From positions 1,302,001 through 1,366,000 of the forward strand of contig NZ_CP197401.1 of NCBI RefSeq assembly GCF_052162025.1: a stretch of DNA of 64,000 nt, in the 5' to 3' direction. The stretch's first letter is position 1. Each line of letters starts with the position of its first letter. Of this stretch, positions 54,148-63,993 are shown piece after piece. The translations under genes were made by a program, and so were the position numbers. The notes beneath the pieces are model-generated. The model was not told the origin of the DNA and searched no databases. It saw only the letters and a list, made by a program, of their open reading frames with translations. This DNA comes from Methylobacter sp015476545. GTDB lineage: Bacteria; Pseudomonadota; Gammaproteobacteria; Methylococcales; Methylomonadaceae.

Positions 54148-54541
54148 AGGGTGCTCCTTTATCGTCCGTCCCGCGCCAGGAGTGCTGCCGACCACTTGCA
54201 ACGCCTAACAAGATTATAAAGTTTTCGTATATCTACCATATCCAAACCTTTAATAACCATAAAATAGTCATCAAAAATCAATTTATTGGTGGTCTAACAT
54301 TCGGACTGGAAGGCCATGCGGTTATCATGGCTCTGCGGGTTATTCGCCTGGCGTCTGGCTTGTCGGAATTTTATTAATGGTTGTTATACATTTGTCGCGC
54401 CGGGCACTGGCGCTTTTAAGGTCACCCATGCCTATGCGGGCTAAAATGCCCGGACGGCGCGGCAGGGGCTGCGAGGACGTTGGCTGGAGCGTCGCTTACA
54501 AGGGCGCTCCTCGGTTCATTGATAAATCATCGAGGCACAGC
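54148..54541. other. intergenic region at the upstream edge of the GC-rich block
   Basis: 394 bases between divergence-free minus-strand genes. About 54200-54300 is strikingly AT-rich, in contrast to both sides. It holds a TATAAT hexamer on the minus strand (54219-54214), 67 bases before the flavocytochrome start, probably the oxidase operon promoter. A -35 box at proper spacing is not clear. The rest holds no convincing gene. Confidence 0.5.
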
Positions 54542-55462
54542 TTACTTCGAATCCTTCCACTTCTGCTTCCTGGCCAGTTTCTTTGCCGCTTTCTGTTCGC
54601 GGATGACAGCCAGTTCGGCCAGTTCCTGTTCCATCATGGCCGGCGTTTCCAGGCTGATGCGGCCGATCGTGCCGGCGCGCAGTTCGGACAATAGCAGCTT
54701 GGCGACCTTATCCATGTCTACGCGTCCGCCCGCACGCAGGCAGCCGCGATTTCTGCCGATAGTCTCCATAAGTTCCTGTTCGCCGTCCGGCAGTTGCTCG
54801 ATCTGAAAACGGGCCTTCAGCAAATCGGGATAATGCTTTAACAGATACTCGGCCGCGAAAAAGGCGATATGCTCATGGTTGATGGCCGTATCCTTGATCG
54901 CGCCCGTGGTCGCCAGCCGATAGCCGCTGTTCCGGTTCTCGACATTGGGCCAGAGCACGCCGGGCGTGTCCCACAGGACGATGCCGTTGCCGATATCGAT
55001 GCGCTGCTGGGTTTTGGTGATGGCCGGTTCATTGCCGGTCTTGGCGATGATCCTGCCGGCCAGTATGTTGATCAGCGTGGACTTGCCGACATTCGGTATG
55101 CCTACGATCAGGGCCTGTATCAGCCGGCCGCCGCTGTCCTTGCCGGGCAGCATCTTGTGGCACAGGTCGGCGATCTGGCGCATTCTCTCGGGCTGCTCGA
55201 TGGTCAATGCCAGAGTCTTGACGCCTTTTTCCTGCTCCAGATAGGTCTGCCATTCCTGAGTCATGTCCGGGTCGGCAAGATCGCTTTTGCTGAGCACCTT
55301 GATGCAGGGCTTGTCGCCCCGCAGCGCTTTCAGCATCGGGTTCTCGCTGCTGAACGGAATGCGCGCGTCCAGAATTTCAATGATCAGGTCAACCTGCGGC
55401 AGGATGTGCTTGATCTCTTTGCTGGCCTTGTGCATATGGCCGGGATACCACTGAATAAGCAT
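54542..55462 (-). CDS. rbgA: ribosome biogenesis GTPase RbgA/YlqF
   Basis: Circularly permuted GTPase assisting large-subunit ribosome assembly. Starting MLIQWYPGHMHKA at 55462, it is 306 residues. G4 (LSKSDLAD) precedes G1 (GIPNVGKSTLIN) and G3 (WDTPGVLWP), the permuted order of the YlqF/YawG family. The C-terminal helical domain ends in a basic AAKKLARKQKWK tail. The four extra residues from 55474 are not needed. It stands alone between the oxidase block and yfbR. Confidence 0.92.
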   Translation of the reverse strand: MLIQWYPGHMHKASKEIKHILPQVDLIIEILDARIPFSSENPMLKALRGDKPCIKVLSKSDLADPDMTQEWQTYLEQEKGVKTLALTIEQPERMRQIADLCHKMLPGKDSGGRLIQALIVGIPNVGKSTLINILAGRIIAKTGNEPAITKTQQRIDIGNGIVLWDTPGVLWPNVENRNSGYRLATTGAIKDTAINHEHIAFFAAEYLLKHYPDLLKARFQIEQLPDGEQELMETIGRNRGCLRAGGRVDMDKVAKLLLSELRAGTIGRISLETPAMMEQELAELAVIREQKAAKKLARKQKWKDSK

Positions 55463-55563
55463 GATGTTTTTCAAATAGTTGAGAGCTGGGCGGCATTATA
55501 ACAACTATCGAATCGCGCCGCCGCGATGACAATGCAGCAAAAAAGGCTCATATTCAGTATCAT

Positions 55564-56211
55564 GTGCGGCAAAAACCGATTGCTATGGCTATCCGTATGA
55601 AAACGAAGAAAGAAACAACGATAACGAGCAGTTTTTACGCCTACTTGTCAAGGCTGCGCTGGATCAAGCGCTGGGGGCTCAAGCGCAACGCCCATGACGA
55701 GAACGTCATGGAGCACAGCTGGGAAGTTTCTGTCATCGCGCATACGCTGGCCCTGATCAAAAACCGCTATTACGGCGGTAATGTCGATGCCAATGCCATC
55801 GCTGCCGCGGCTTTGTATCACGATATCACCGAAGTGATCACGGGCGATCTGCCGACGCCGATCAAATACCATTCCGAGGAAATCAGCGCGGCCTACAAGC
55901 AGATTGAAAGACAGGCCGAGAAGGAACTGCTGAACCTGCTGCCGGCAGAATTGCAGGCCGACTTTCAGGCGTTGATTCATCATGACCAAATGCCGGAGGA
56001 GCATGTGCGCATCATCAAGGCCGCCGACAAGATCTCGGCCTATCTCAAATGTCAGGCCGAGCTGAAAGCCGGCAATGCGGAATTCGAGATGGCCGCCGAG
56101 CAGCTGGCCAAAACCATCGCAGAATCCGATCAGCCCGAAGTCATATTTTTCATGCAGGCGTTCGTGCCCAGTTGCGGCCTGACGCTGGACGGTCTCATGA
56201 AAACCTATTGA
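55564..56211 (+). CDS. yfbR: 5'-deoxynucleotidase YfbR (HD domain)
   Basis: Metal-dependent dephosphorylation of deoxyribonucleoside 5'-monophosphates. HD-domain ligands are visible in MEHSWEV, LYHDITEV and the later AADKISAYLKC. The sequence follows E. coli YfbR along its length (FYAYLSRLRWIKRWGLKRNAHDEN region at the start). In-frame ATGs at 55585 and 55597 could be the true start, as family members begin close to the FYAYLSR motif. It is followed after 22 bases by sbcD on the same strand. Confidence 0.9.
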   Translation: MRQKPIAMAIRMKTKKETTITSSFYAYLSRLRWIKRWGLKRNAHDENVMEHSWEVSVIAHTLALIKNRYYGGNVDANAIAAAALYHDITEVITGDLPTPIKYHSEEISAAYKQIERQAEKELLNLLPAELQADFQALIHHDQMPEEHVRIIKAADKISAYLKCQAELKAGNAEFEMAAEQLAKTIAESDQPEVIFFMQAFVPSCGLTLDGLMKTY

Positions 56212-56233
56212 GCCGGCAACATCAAGGACAGAC

Positions 56234-57475
56234 ATGCTAAGAATTTTCCATACGGCGGACTGGCATCTCGGCCATCATCTGCATGGCGTTTCGCGCCATT
56301 TCGAACACCAGCAGTTCCTGACCTGGCTGCTGCAGACCCTGCAGGACAGGCAGGCCGATGCGCTGATTATCGCCGGCGACATCTTCGATACGGCCAATCC
56401 TTCGGCCGCAGCCCAGGCGCAGCTTTATGAGTTTTTGGTCAAGGCCAGAACGCAGCAGCCCCATCTGGATATCGTGCTGATCGGCGGCAATCACGACTCG
56501 GCCAGCCGGCTCGATGCGCCGTCCCCGATACTGAAAGCGCTGGGCGTGCATGTCGTCGGCGGCCTGGCGCGCAAATCTGATGGCAAAATCGATTGGGAGC
56601 GCCTGATTGTGCCGCTGACCGATGCCCAGGGCGCTGTCAAAGTCTGGTGCGGCGCCATGCCGTTTTTGCGCAACGCGGATCTGCCCGGCGATGGCGAGGC
56701 TGAAGATCCCTTGATTGCCGGTGTTAAAGACCTGTATGGGCAATTATTCGAAGCCCTTCAGCAAAAGGCCGGTAACGGCGAACGTCTGATCCTGACCGGC
56801 CATTGCTACATGGTGAACGGCTGCGTGTCTGAACTGAGCGAGCGCAAGATCCTGGGCGGCAACCAGCATGCGCTGCCGGCCGATATTTTCCCCGGCGACA
56901 TCGCCTACGTGGCCCTGGGCCATCTGCATCTGGCGCAAAAAGTCGGCCCCCACGAGCATATCCGCTACAGTGGTTCGCCGATCCCGCTGTCATTTGATGA
57001 GGCCGGCTATCGGCATCAGGTGCTGCAGGTCGATATCGAGGATGGCCAAGTGGAAACGGCTGCCGTTCAAATTCCGCGCAGCGTCGGGATGATACGGATT
57101 CCCGACGGCAAAGATTTTGCGGTGCTGTCCGACGTGATCGCGCAACTGAAAAGCCTGGATCTCGACCGCAACCTGCCTATTGAACGAACCCCGTTCGTGG
57201 AACTGAGAATCCGGCTCGACAAGCCGGAACCGGGCCTGCGCCAGCAGATCGAGGAAGCCATCGCCGGACTGCCGCTGCGCCTGCTGAAAATATCGACGGC
57301 CTACCGCGGCAGTCAGCAAAGTCTGGCCGATATCGACATCGAGCAGCGGCTGGAAGAACTGCAACCGCTGGACGTTTTCCAGCGCTGCTACCAGAACCGC
57401 TACGGCCAGGACGCGCCGGAAGCCTTGACGGCGCTGTTCAGCGAACTGGTCGAAAGCGTGCAGGGAGGCGACTGA
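56234..57475 (+). CDS. sbcD: DNA repair exonuclease subunit SbcD
   Basis: Mre11-type nuclease subunit of SbcCD, which opens DNA hairpins and trims ends. The 413 residues start with the phosphoesterase motif HTADWHLGHHL, then AGDIFDTANP, IGGNHDSASR and the ALGHLHLAQ motif, giving a complete two-metal site. The C-terminal capping domain is present. Its TGA overlaps the sbcC ATG by one base (TGATG), so the two subunits are coupled. Confidence 0.95.
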   Translation: MLRIFHTADWHLGHHLHGVSRHFEHQQFLTWLLQTLQDRQADALIIAGDIFDTANPSAAAQAQLYEFLVKARTQQPHLDIVLIGGNHDSASRLDAPSPILKALGVHVVGGLARKSDGKIDWERLIVPLTDAQGAVKVWCGAMPFLRNADLPGDGEAEDPLIAGVKDLYGQLFEALQQKAGNGERLILTGHCYMVNGCVSELSERKILGGNQHALPADIFPGDIAYVALGHLHLAQKVGPHEHIRYSGSPIPLSFDEAGYRHQVLQVDIEDGQVETAAVQIPRSVGMIRIPDGKDFAVLSDVIAQLKSLDLDRNLPIERTPFVELRIRLDKPEPGLRQQIEEAIAGLPLRLLKISTAYRGSQQSLADIDIEQRLEELQPLDVFQRCYQNRYGQDAPEALTALFSELVESVQGGD

Positions 57476-60400
57476 TGCGTATTCTGGCGATCCGCGGCAA
57501 AAACCTGGCCAGCCTGGCCGACGCGTTCGAGATTTCACTGGACGACGGCCCGCTCGCGCAGGCCGGCCTGTTCGCCATCACCGGTCAGACCGGCGCCGGC
57601 AAGAGCACGATACTGGACGCCTTGTGCCTGGCGCTGTACGACAAGATACCGCGCCTGCCCGACGGGCATGGCTTTGCAGTCGGACACAGGGACGAGGATG
57701 AAACCCTGCGCGTGACCAGCAATGACGTGCGCTCGATCCTGCGGCGCGGTACGGCCTCGGGGTTTGCCGAAGTCGATTTCATCGGCAAGGACAAACAAGC
57801 CTACCGGGCGCGCTGGGAAGTCAGCAAGGCGCGCGGCAAGGTGACCGGCCGGCTGCAGGCGCAGGATATCACGCTGATCCATATCGCCAGCGGCCAGCAC
57901 ATAGGGCAGGGCAAAAAGAGCACGCTGGAAGCGATCAGCGAAAAGATCGACCTCAATTTCGACCAATTCCGGCGCTCGGTCCTGCTGGCGCAGGGCGATT
58001 TCGCCGCCTTCCTGAAAGCCAGAAAGGACGACCGCTCCAATCTGCTCGAGCGCATCACCGGCACCGATATCTATTCCATACTGTCGATCGAAGCCTTCGA
58101 ACGTGCCAAGCAGGAAAAAGAGGCGCTCAAGCGCATCGAAGAACAGCTGCAGGGCCAGATGCCGCTGGCCGAGCCGGACCGTCAAGCGCTGGAACAGGAA
58201 CGCGACCAATGCATCGCGTTATTGGATGATCTGGAAAAAGCGATCAATGCCAATCAGCAAATCCTCGACTGGTATACGGCGCTGAACAGCCTGAAAGCGG
58301 CCGAGCAGGCGGCCGGCATTGCCTTCGAAAGCAGCCGGCAAGCCTGGAATGACGCCGAATCCGAACGCCTGCTGATCGAAAAAGTCGAAGCCGCGCAGCC
58401 GCTTAAACCCCTGCTGGCGAACTATGAAGCGGCAATGGCCGAAGTCCTGGACGCGCAGCAAAAACTGAAAATCGGCGGCGAATTGCAGGAAGCCGCAGAA
58501 CTCAGGCTGAATGCGGCCAAAAGACAGGTAGCGGCTGCCTCCGAGGCCTTACTGGCCGCCGAGAAAAAACGGCAGGATGCCCAACCGTTATTGCTCAAAG
58601 CCCGTGAACTGGATACGCGCATCGGGATCATGCAGGCCGATATCAATGCCTTGAGTGCCGAACAGGACCGGCAGCAGGAGCAATTGGCAAACGCGCAAGC
58701 GCACCACCAGAGCTTGCTGGCGCAACAAGCCGAAAGAAACGGCCAGCTGCAGCAGCTCAACAACTGGCTGGAGGAAAATCAGGCGCTGAAACCCGTCGCG
58801 GCCGAATGGAACCGCTGGCAGGGCGAGCTGGAACGCTATCAGATGCTGACGGCACGCAAGGCGGAGATCAAGTTCAAACTCAAAGCCTGCAAAGACACGG
58901 CTGATGGCGACGAACGCCTGATGGCCGAAATCAAAAAAGCCATCATCGAAAATCGGCAGGAACAGGACAAGCAACAGACAACACTGGAGCCGCTGAAACA
59001 GCAGGCCGGCCAATATTCGCTTGAGGACCTGAACCGGACCAAAGACGAGCTGGAAATCAAACGCGGACAAGTCAATGTTGGCCTGAAACTGGCTCATGAA
59101 GCGCTGGCGTTGCAGCAGGCGCTGGCGCAGGACAGTGATAAACTGACCGCCATCGAGCAGACGTTGACCGATGCGGCCGAGCAACTGCAAACGGCAGCCC
59201 GGCAACAGTCAGCCAACGTTATCGCGCTCGAAGAGGCCAGAAAATCTCTGGCCTTGATCCAGGCCATCACGCATAAAAACGCCCAGGAATTCCGCGATCT
59301 GCTCCAGCCCGGCCAACCCTGTCCCGTCTGCGGAGCGCTCGAGCATCCCTGGCGCAATCATGACCGTGTCGATACGCCGCTGGAGAACGCGCAGCAGGCC
59401 AGAGTCAGGGAACTGGAAAGCGAAAAAGTGGCACTGATCGAATCGGTCGCCGGGCTGCAAAAATTGATCGACCAGAAACAGGAACAAAAGCTAGCGCTGG
59501 CACAGCAAATGGCTCAGGCCCAGGAGAAACTGGCGGACTGCCATAACGAGTGGCGCGCTTTGTCCCTGCCTGACAGAACCGGACTGGCCCTTGCCGATGC
59601 CGGGCTTTTACCGCTGCTGGAACAGCAGGCCGAACATTTAACGGCCGAGTGGGAGCAGGTCAAGCAGCAGGAAAAACAAGCCATAGCACTGCAAAAGCAG
59701 ATCAAAACGGTTCAGGCTCTGTTCGACGCCAGCAAGCAGAAGCTGGAAAGCTTGATGGAACGGCAGGCAGCGCTCGATAGCCGGCTGGCCGAAGGCAAAG
59801 CCAATCTGAACCATTTTTCGGGCCAGCTTCAGGAAACGGAAACGCAACTGAGCGCACTGACCGGGTTGTTGCAGACGCCGTTCGCCCGGATCGACGGCTG
59901 GCAGTCCGAGCTGATGCGCGATGCCGACCGGTTCAGGCAAAGTCTGGCTGCCCAGATCGGTCAATGGCAGCAGGCGGAGCAGGATGTACAGACAGTCGCT
60001 CGGGCCCTGGCTGATACCGATCGCGAAGAAGAACTCGCTGCCCAGACGCTGCAGCAGAGCCGGCAACTCTGCCAGGCCAAGCAGGCCGAGATCGCACTGA
60101 AGACAGAAGAAAAACAGAAACTGTCGGAAGAGCGTAATGCCTTGCTCCCGGATGCCAATGGCGAGACGGTCGACAGCTACGAGCAGATGCTGAACCGCAA
60201 GGTGCAGGCAGCCAGAACCGCTTGCGAGCAGGCCGGCCATGACGCCGTTCAGGCCGAAACCGATCTGGCAACGCAGCGGCAAAACCAGAGGCACTGGCAG
60301 ACTGAGACCGAACGGCGCGCCGGCAATCTGGAAAAGGCTCAGGCCGCGCTGAACCAGGCGTTGGCAAGGCAGGGCATCGATCTGGACGGCCTGAAACAAC

Positions 60401-61212
60401 TGCTCGAAAAGGACGAGTCCTGGCTTAATGAGCAGAAAGCCAGCCGAGCGGCACTGGAAAAGGCGCTACACGAATCGGCCGCGCTGTTGAAAGACAAAGC
60501 GGACGAGAGACAGCGGCACGAGATCCATGCGCCGCTGGAGACCGAGGAGCTCGCCAGGCAGATCGCCCAGGAATTGCGGCAACAGCGGCAACTATTGCAT
60601 TCGCAGAAGGAAGAAAAACTGATACTGCTGCGCGAGGACGACAAGAAAACCAGCGCTGGCAGCCAGCTGAAAGCGGAGCTGGACAAGCAGCAGGCGCGCT
60701 GGCAGCAGTGGGAAAGCCTGAACGAACTGATCGGCTCGAAATCCGGCGCCAAATTCCGCAGCTTCGCCCAGAGCCTGACTCTGGAAGCCCTGCTGGCGCA
60801 CAGCAACCGTCATCTGGAAGACTTCGCCAGGCGCTACCGGCTGCAGCGCGTGCCGGGCAGCGAACTGGAACTGCAGATTATAGACCGCGACATGGCTGAC
60901 GACGTGCGTAGCGTACACAGCCTGTCCGGCGGCGAAAGCTTCCTGGTCTCGCTGGCGTTGGCGCTGGGCCTGGCCTCGTTGTCCTCGAACAAGACCCAGG
61001 TCGAATCGCTGTTCATCGACGAAGGCTTCGGCAGCCTGGACCCCGAAACTCTCGACGTCGCCATCGCCAGCCTGGACACGCTGCAAGCCCTGGGCCGGAA
61101 AGTCGGCGTCATCTCGCATGTGCCGATACTGGTCGAAAGAATAGGCGCCAAGGTTGTGGTTGAAAGGCAGGGCGGGGGGAAGAGCCGGGTTTTCGTTGAA
61201 GGGACCGGTTGA
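57475..61212 (+). CDS. sbcC: DNA repair ATPase subunit SbcC
   Basis: Rad50-like SMC ATPase of the SbcCD complex, 1245 residues. The N-terminal Walker A GQTGAGKSTIL lies at about 37-47. Very long coiled coils, rich in Gln, Glu and Ala, flank a zinc-hook motif CPVCG near residue 619. The C-terminal signature LSGGESFLVSLALALGLA and Walker B SLFIDEGFGSLD complete the ATPase head. It is the last gene of the yfbR-sbcD-sbcC row. The sequence immediately downstream is non-coding debris. Confidence 0.96.
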   Translation: MRILAIRGKNLASLADAFEISLDDGPLAQAGLFAITGQTGAGKSTILDALCLALYDKIPRLPDGHGFAVGHRDEDETLRVTSNDVRSILRRGTASGFAEVDFIGKDKQAYRARWEVSKARGKVTGRLQAQDITLIHIASGQHIGQGKKSTLEAISEKIDLNFDQFRRSVLLAQGDFAAFLKARKDDRSNLLERITGTDIYSILSIEAFERAKQEKEALKRIEEQLQGQMPLAEPDRQALEQERDQCIALLDDLEKAINANQQILDWYTALNSLKAAEQAAGIAFESSRQAWNDAESERLLIEKVEAAQPLKPLLANYEAAMAEVLDAQQKLKIGGELQEAAELRLNAAKRQVAAASEALLAAEKKRQDAQPLLLKARELDTRIGIMQADINALSAEQDRQQEQLANAQAHHQSLLAQQAERNGQLQQLNNWLEENQALKPVAAEWNRWQGELERYQMLTARKAEIKFKLKACKDTADGDERLMAEIKKAIIENRQEQDKQQTTLEPLKQQAGQYSLEDLNRTKDELEIKRGQVNVGLKLAHEALALQQALAQDSDKLTAIEQTLTDAAEQLQTAARQQSANVIALEEARKSLALIQAITHKNAQEFRDLLQPGQPCPVCGALEHPWRNHDRVDTPLENAQQARVRELESEKVALIESVAGLQKLIDQKQEQKLALAQQMAQAQEKLADCHNEWRALSLPDRTGLALADAGLLPLLEQQAEHLTAEWEQVKQQEKQAIALQKQIKTVQALFDASKQKLESLMERQAALDSRLAEGKANLNHFSGQLQETETQLSALTGLLQTPFARIDGWQSELMRDADRFRQSLAAQIGQWQQAEQDVQTVARALADTDREEELAAQTLQQSRQLCQAKQAEIALKTEEKQKLSEERNALLPDANGETVDSYEQMLNRKVQAARTACEQAGHDAVQAETDLATQRQNQRHWQTETERRAGNLEKAQAALNQALARQGIDLDGLKQLLEKDESWLNEQKASRAALEKALHESAALLKDKADERQRHEIHAPLETEELARQIAQELRQQRQLLHSQKEEKLILLREDDKKTSAGSQLKAELDKQQARWQQWESLNELIGSKSGAKFRSFAQSLTLEALLAHSNRHLEDFARRYRLQRVPGSELELQIIDRDMADDVRSVHSLSGGESFLVSLALALGLASLSSNKTQVESLFIDEGFGSLDPETLDVAIASLDTLQALGRKVGVISHVPILVERIGAKVVVERQGGGKSRVFVEGTG

Positions 61213-61318
61213 GCGTGCAGCAAGTGTGAAACCGGAGCTGGAAGCGGCTCATTAAGGATTCAGCTAAAATTACTCCGATATCCCTGGTTAACCCTTTTTC
61301 CGGCCAATGGCCGTATCC

Positions 61319-61384
61319 GTGGGAGCGATGCCTTCATAGCGACTGCTGGGCGAGTTCAAATCGCTATGAAGGCATCGTTCCCAC
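61319..61384. repeat. REP-like inverted repeat
   Basis: Two 24-base arms (61319-61342 and 61361-61384), complementary except for one position, enclose an 18-base loop. The core of each arm is ATGCCTTCATAGCGA. The imperfect long palindrome in intergenic space, unlinked to a T tract, is the usual form of a dispersed repetitive extragenic element. Only this copy is in the window. Confidence 0.6.
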
Positions 61385-61511
61385 CGAATTTAAAACAAGG
61401 CCATAATTCAATGCCAAATCCTAATGTCCTTTTCAGACGACGATTGCACCATTTGATTGGCTTGTATCGACTATGGGCATAGGGCTACTGACCTCACGCC
61501 GATCAGTAGTC

Positions 61512-61590
61512 CTATGCACCATTCTTTTTGTTGGCCGCAACGATTCGATAGACACTTTGTCTCACCAATTTTCAGCTGGCGGGCAATCTG
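61512..61590 (-). pseudogene. C-terminal tail of a resolvase/invertase-type serine recombinase (relic)
   Basis: The minus strand reads IARQLKIGETK, a one-base slip, then YRIVAANKKNGA and a stop. This fits the helix-turn-helix tail of a Tn3/Hin-type resolvase. The catalytic domain is absent. It abuts a transposase tail on the other strand, so two different elements have decayed side by side. The short length keeps confidence moderate. Confidence 0.45.
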
Positions 61591-61596
61591 ACCTTA

Positions 61597-61781
61597 CTGC
61601 ACTTTCCAGCCTACTCGCCCGAATTGAACTCGACTGAACAGCTTTGGGGGAACTGCGGCAGTGGCACTTGAGCAACCGCGTCTATGCCAACATCGAGGCA
61701 CTTGATGAGGCGGTTGCAACCGCTTGGCTGATTCCGAATACTGATCAGCTTACTCAGCTGACTCATTTTCCTTGGATTTAA
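61597..61781 (+). pseudogene. C-terminal remnant of an IS630-family transposase, frameshifted
   Basis: The reading LHFPAYSPELNSTEQLW is the third-catalytic-residue region (YSPELNPxE) of IS630-type DDE transposases. After a frame change near 61650 it continues LRQWHLSNRVYANIEALDEA and ends HFPWI with a stop, again family-typical. The first 200 or more residues are missing. It is a dead transposase tail lying between sbcC and the last gene of the window. Confidence 0.75.
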
Positions 61782-61851
61782 TCAACTCAGTTTGAGGTGC
61801 GTATAAATTCCACGAGCAGCGTGGGACCGATGTGCATGAACGTGTGGCGTT

Positions 61852-63993
61852 TTATATCTTGCCTGCCGCCTTTGCTTGGGCAAAAGCGAGAAAGAACATC
61901 CTGTGGAATGGCGGAAAGGTCATGCCTGCTCTGCGGCCGGACGGGTCAATTTCAACAAGAGGTCCCCATCGGCCCCCAAGGGCGAAGGCACGCGGAGGAG
62001 CCGTATCAGACGAGCCTAACTGGAATGGCCACCAATGCTGCGTTTGATGATCAACAAGGAAATCGTAGCGCCGTCCGTCGAGTTCCAGGTTTTGTTGCGA
62101 GCGCCAATCTTGGACATTTGGTGCGCCGGCAATGGCGACCGATGGCGGTTTAATGACGAGTCCGGAGTCACCGAGCTGTCCGGTTTCGTCCGGACGGCCA
62201 GTGTTGTCAGGGGCCGCCCCAAAAGGCTGGTGTGGTATTACATCCGGTTTTTCCAGTGCAGTGGCAATAATGCCGACTGGCAACCCGAGCGGACCGAAAA
62301 GCGCCCCCGCATTGGCCAGTTTCAAGATCGCAATTAAAAGATCTGCGAGCGCGCTTTCGGGGGAATTATAACTTTCTGGCGAACTTTCTGGCGAGAGCGG
62401 GTCGACTCCTGTCCCGCAGAAGTTAACATTAACATCGCTTGGGTAAGCCGTGTTGTGTGGGCCCGGTGTGAGATACAAGCTATGGGTGCCTTTGGCTACG
62501 AACAGCCTGGCATGCGAGTGATTAGGCGGATTGCCTTCGAGCACGACGTCCGCAAATCGATTCACATTCATGACGACGCGCCGCGCCGGATCATTATTAT
62601 CGGCGGTTTGTGGCATTGCAGTTTCTTGCCAACGCGTCGTCCGACCAACAAAGCTCGGCCGGTAAGGCAAGTTTGTCCCATCGCGTTCCAGCAATACGGC
62701 ATAGCAGCCCCATTCCCCACCAAATGATCCGTACTCTGTGGCCTCGACGTTCGTGCAGCCGGGTTCGAGCGATTCTTCGTGGGCAGGGAAAAAGAAATAG
62801 TAACAAAGGAGCGCCGCATCTTTCAGTGTGTCGAGGACTTTCACGAGATCGGGCGGGCGGCGGTCGGTCGCGAGCAACTCGCGCAATGCGGCATTTTCGA
62901 TCAGGTGCGCGTGGTACCAGAACTTGCTCTCGTTGAGTTTCGGATCCCCCGTGCCATCAGCGTACCGCGCCGCGATGCCGGCGAGATTCGGATACGTATT
63001 CTTACTGGATGAGTCCACCTTGGGCTGCTCCGTACCCGTCGCATCGGTCCAGCTTGCAAGCTCGAGAAAGAACTCCCCGGATCTGCTAAGCACCTGGTGA
63101 TCAGCGATGAAGACGCCAGGTTCGCCGGATAGTGCAGCAATTTTGCCCTTCGGAATGAGCGGCTGTCGGGGAAATGCTGCGCCCTTACCACCCCAGGAAT
63201 CCTTGTGATCCGCAGGCTGCTCGGATTTCCATAATGCTGTCGCTTCAAGATAACGCTTTGCGTCCGATGGAAAAAAACGTTCGGCCTCGTGAAAAAACAG
63301 CACGGGCTCGAACTGCCGCGCCAGTGTTTCGGCAAGCGAGTGCGGCACACTTGCCGACTTGGCCTTGATTTCGAGCCCGATGGCGGCCGCGTTTGCAGCA
63401 CCGGTCCATTTCCAACTCAGTGTGCCACTGCCGCCGGCTTGATCCTGCACTTGTAAGCTTCCGGAAAAGACAGAGAGTACTTGGTCGCTGATTTCGATCG
63501 CGGGAGGGCCTGGTTCTACTGATTTTCCAGCCCCGCCTATGATAACTGCGCCGATAAGCGTGTTAAGGTTGGGGTTCGGCGCTGTGCCGGGAAAAACCAG
63601 CGAAATGTCCGTGGCGCCAGCGATGGCGAGGCGGTTGGTAGTGGCTACAGCATTTTCGCCGTCAATGTCATCGTATTCGACAATAGTCCATGCGCACCCC
63701 AGCTGCTGAGCGCCGCTGAAATCGAACGTGACAGGTCCAGATGCCGGTGTTGCGCCCATGGCCCTGAATACGCTCACCCCTCGGCGTGGCTCTGCTGTAA
63801 TGAGCACATTACCGACGAGAGTCCATGTAAGACCGTTGCCCTGCACAGTGGGAGTTTCCGCTGTCTGTCCTATCAAGCTGCTGTTCATCACAAAAGCGAG
63901 TACCAGCCGGTCTGCACCAGGGCTTATCGAGGCTGTTGAGTATAGCGTGCGATTAGCGGCTCTGTTTCCCTGGGCCAGGAGGTAACGCATCAT
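61852..63993 (-). CDS. large protein with Vps62-like region, possibly incomplete at the window edge
   Basis: A 713-residue protein with two parts. Residues 1-205 look like a beta-rich surface or phage-tail-type domain (VQGNGLTWTLVG, SVFRAMGATPASG, GCAWTIVEYDDIDG), rich in Gly, Ala and Thr. Residues about 215-700 resemble the Vps62/DUF946 family, with FEPVLFFHEAERFFPSDA, WYHAHLIENAALRE, FGGEWGCYAVLLE and FVAKGTHSLYL. No signal peptide or membrane helix is seen. Because only seven bases lie beyond the first ATG, and the frame is open to the window end, the true start may be further upstream. Function is unknown. Confidence 0.6.
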   Translation of the reverse strand: MMRYLLAQGNRAANRTLYSTASISPGADRLVLAFVMNSSLIGQTAETPTVQGNGLTWTLVGNVLITAEPRRGVSVFRAMGATPASGPVTFDFSGAQQLGCAWTIVEYDDIDGENAVATTNRLAIAGATDISLVFPGTAPNPNLNTLIGAVIIGGAGKSVEPGPPAIEISDQVLSVFSGSLQVQDQAGGSGTLSWKWTGAANAAAIGLEIKAKSASVPHSLAETLARQFEPVLFFHEAERFFPSDAKRYLEATALWKSEQPADHKDSWGGKGAAFPRQPLIPKGKIAALSGEPGVFIADHQVLSRSGEFFLELASWTDATGTEQPKVDSSSKNTYPNLAGIAARYADGTGDPKLNESKFWYHAHLIENAALRELLATDRRPPDLVKVLDTLKDAALLCYYFFFPAHEESLEPGCTNVEATEYGSFGGEWGCYAVLLERDGTNLPYRPSFVGRTTRWQETAMPQTADNNDPARRVVMNVNRFADVVLEGNPPNHSHARLFVAKGTHSLYLTPGPHNTAYPSDVNVNFCGTGVDPLSPESSPESYNSPESALADLLIAILKLANAGALFGPLGLPVGIIATALEKPDVIPHQPFGAAPDNTGRPDETGQLGDSGLVIKPPSVAIAGAPNVQDWRSQQNLELDGRRYDFLVDHQTQHWWPFQLGSSDTAPPRAFALGGRWGPLVEIDPSGRRAGMTFPPFHRMFFLAFAQAKAAGKI

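Larger units (their letters stand above)
61213..61596. other. non-coding region after sbcC
   Basis: 384 bases without a gene I can support. It contains the REP-like hairpin at 61319-61384, a small CGGCCAATGGCCG palindrome just before it, and a resolvase-tail relic on the minus strand at 61512-61590. The remainder has no recognised content. Confidence 0.6.

Noticed and set aside
61852..63993. Prophage interpretation of the window end
   Set aside because: Only the N-terminal domain has a tail-protein flavour. There are no capsid, terminase, integrase or lysis genes in the window.
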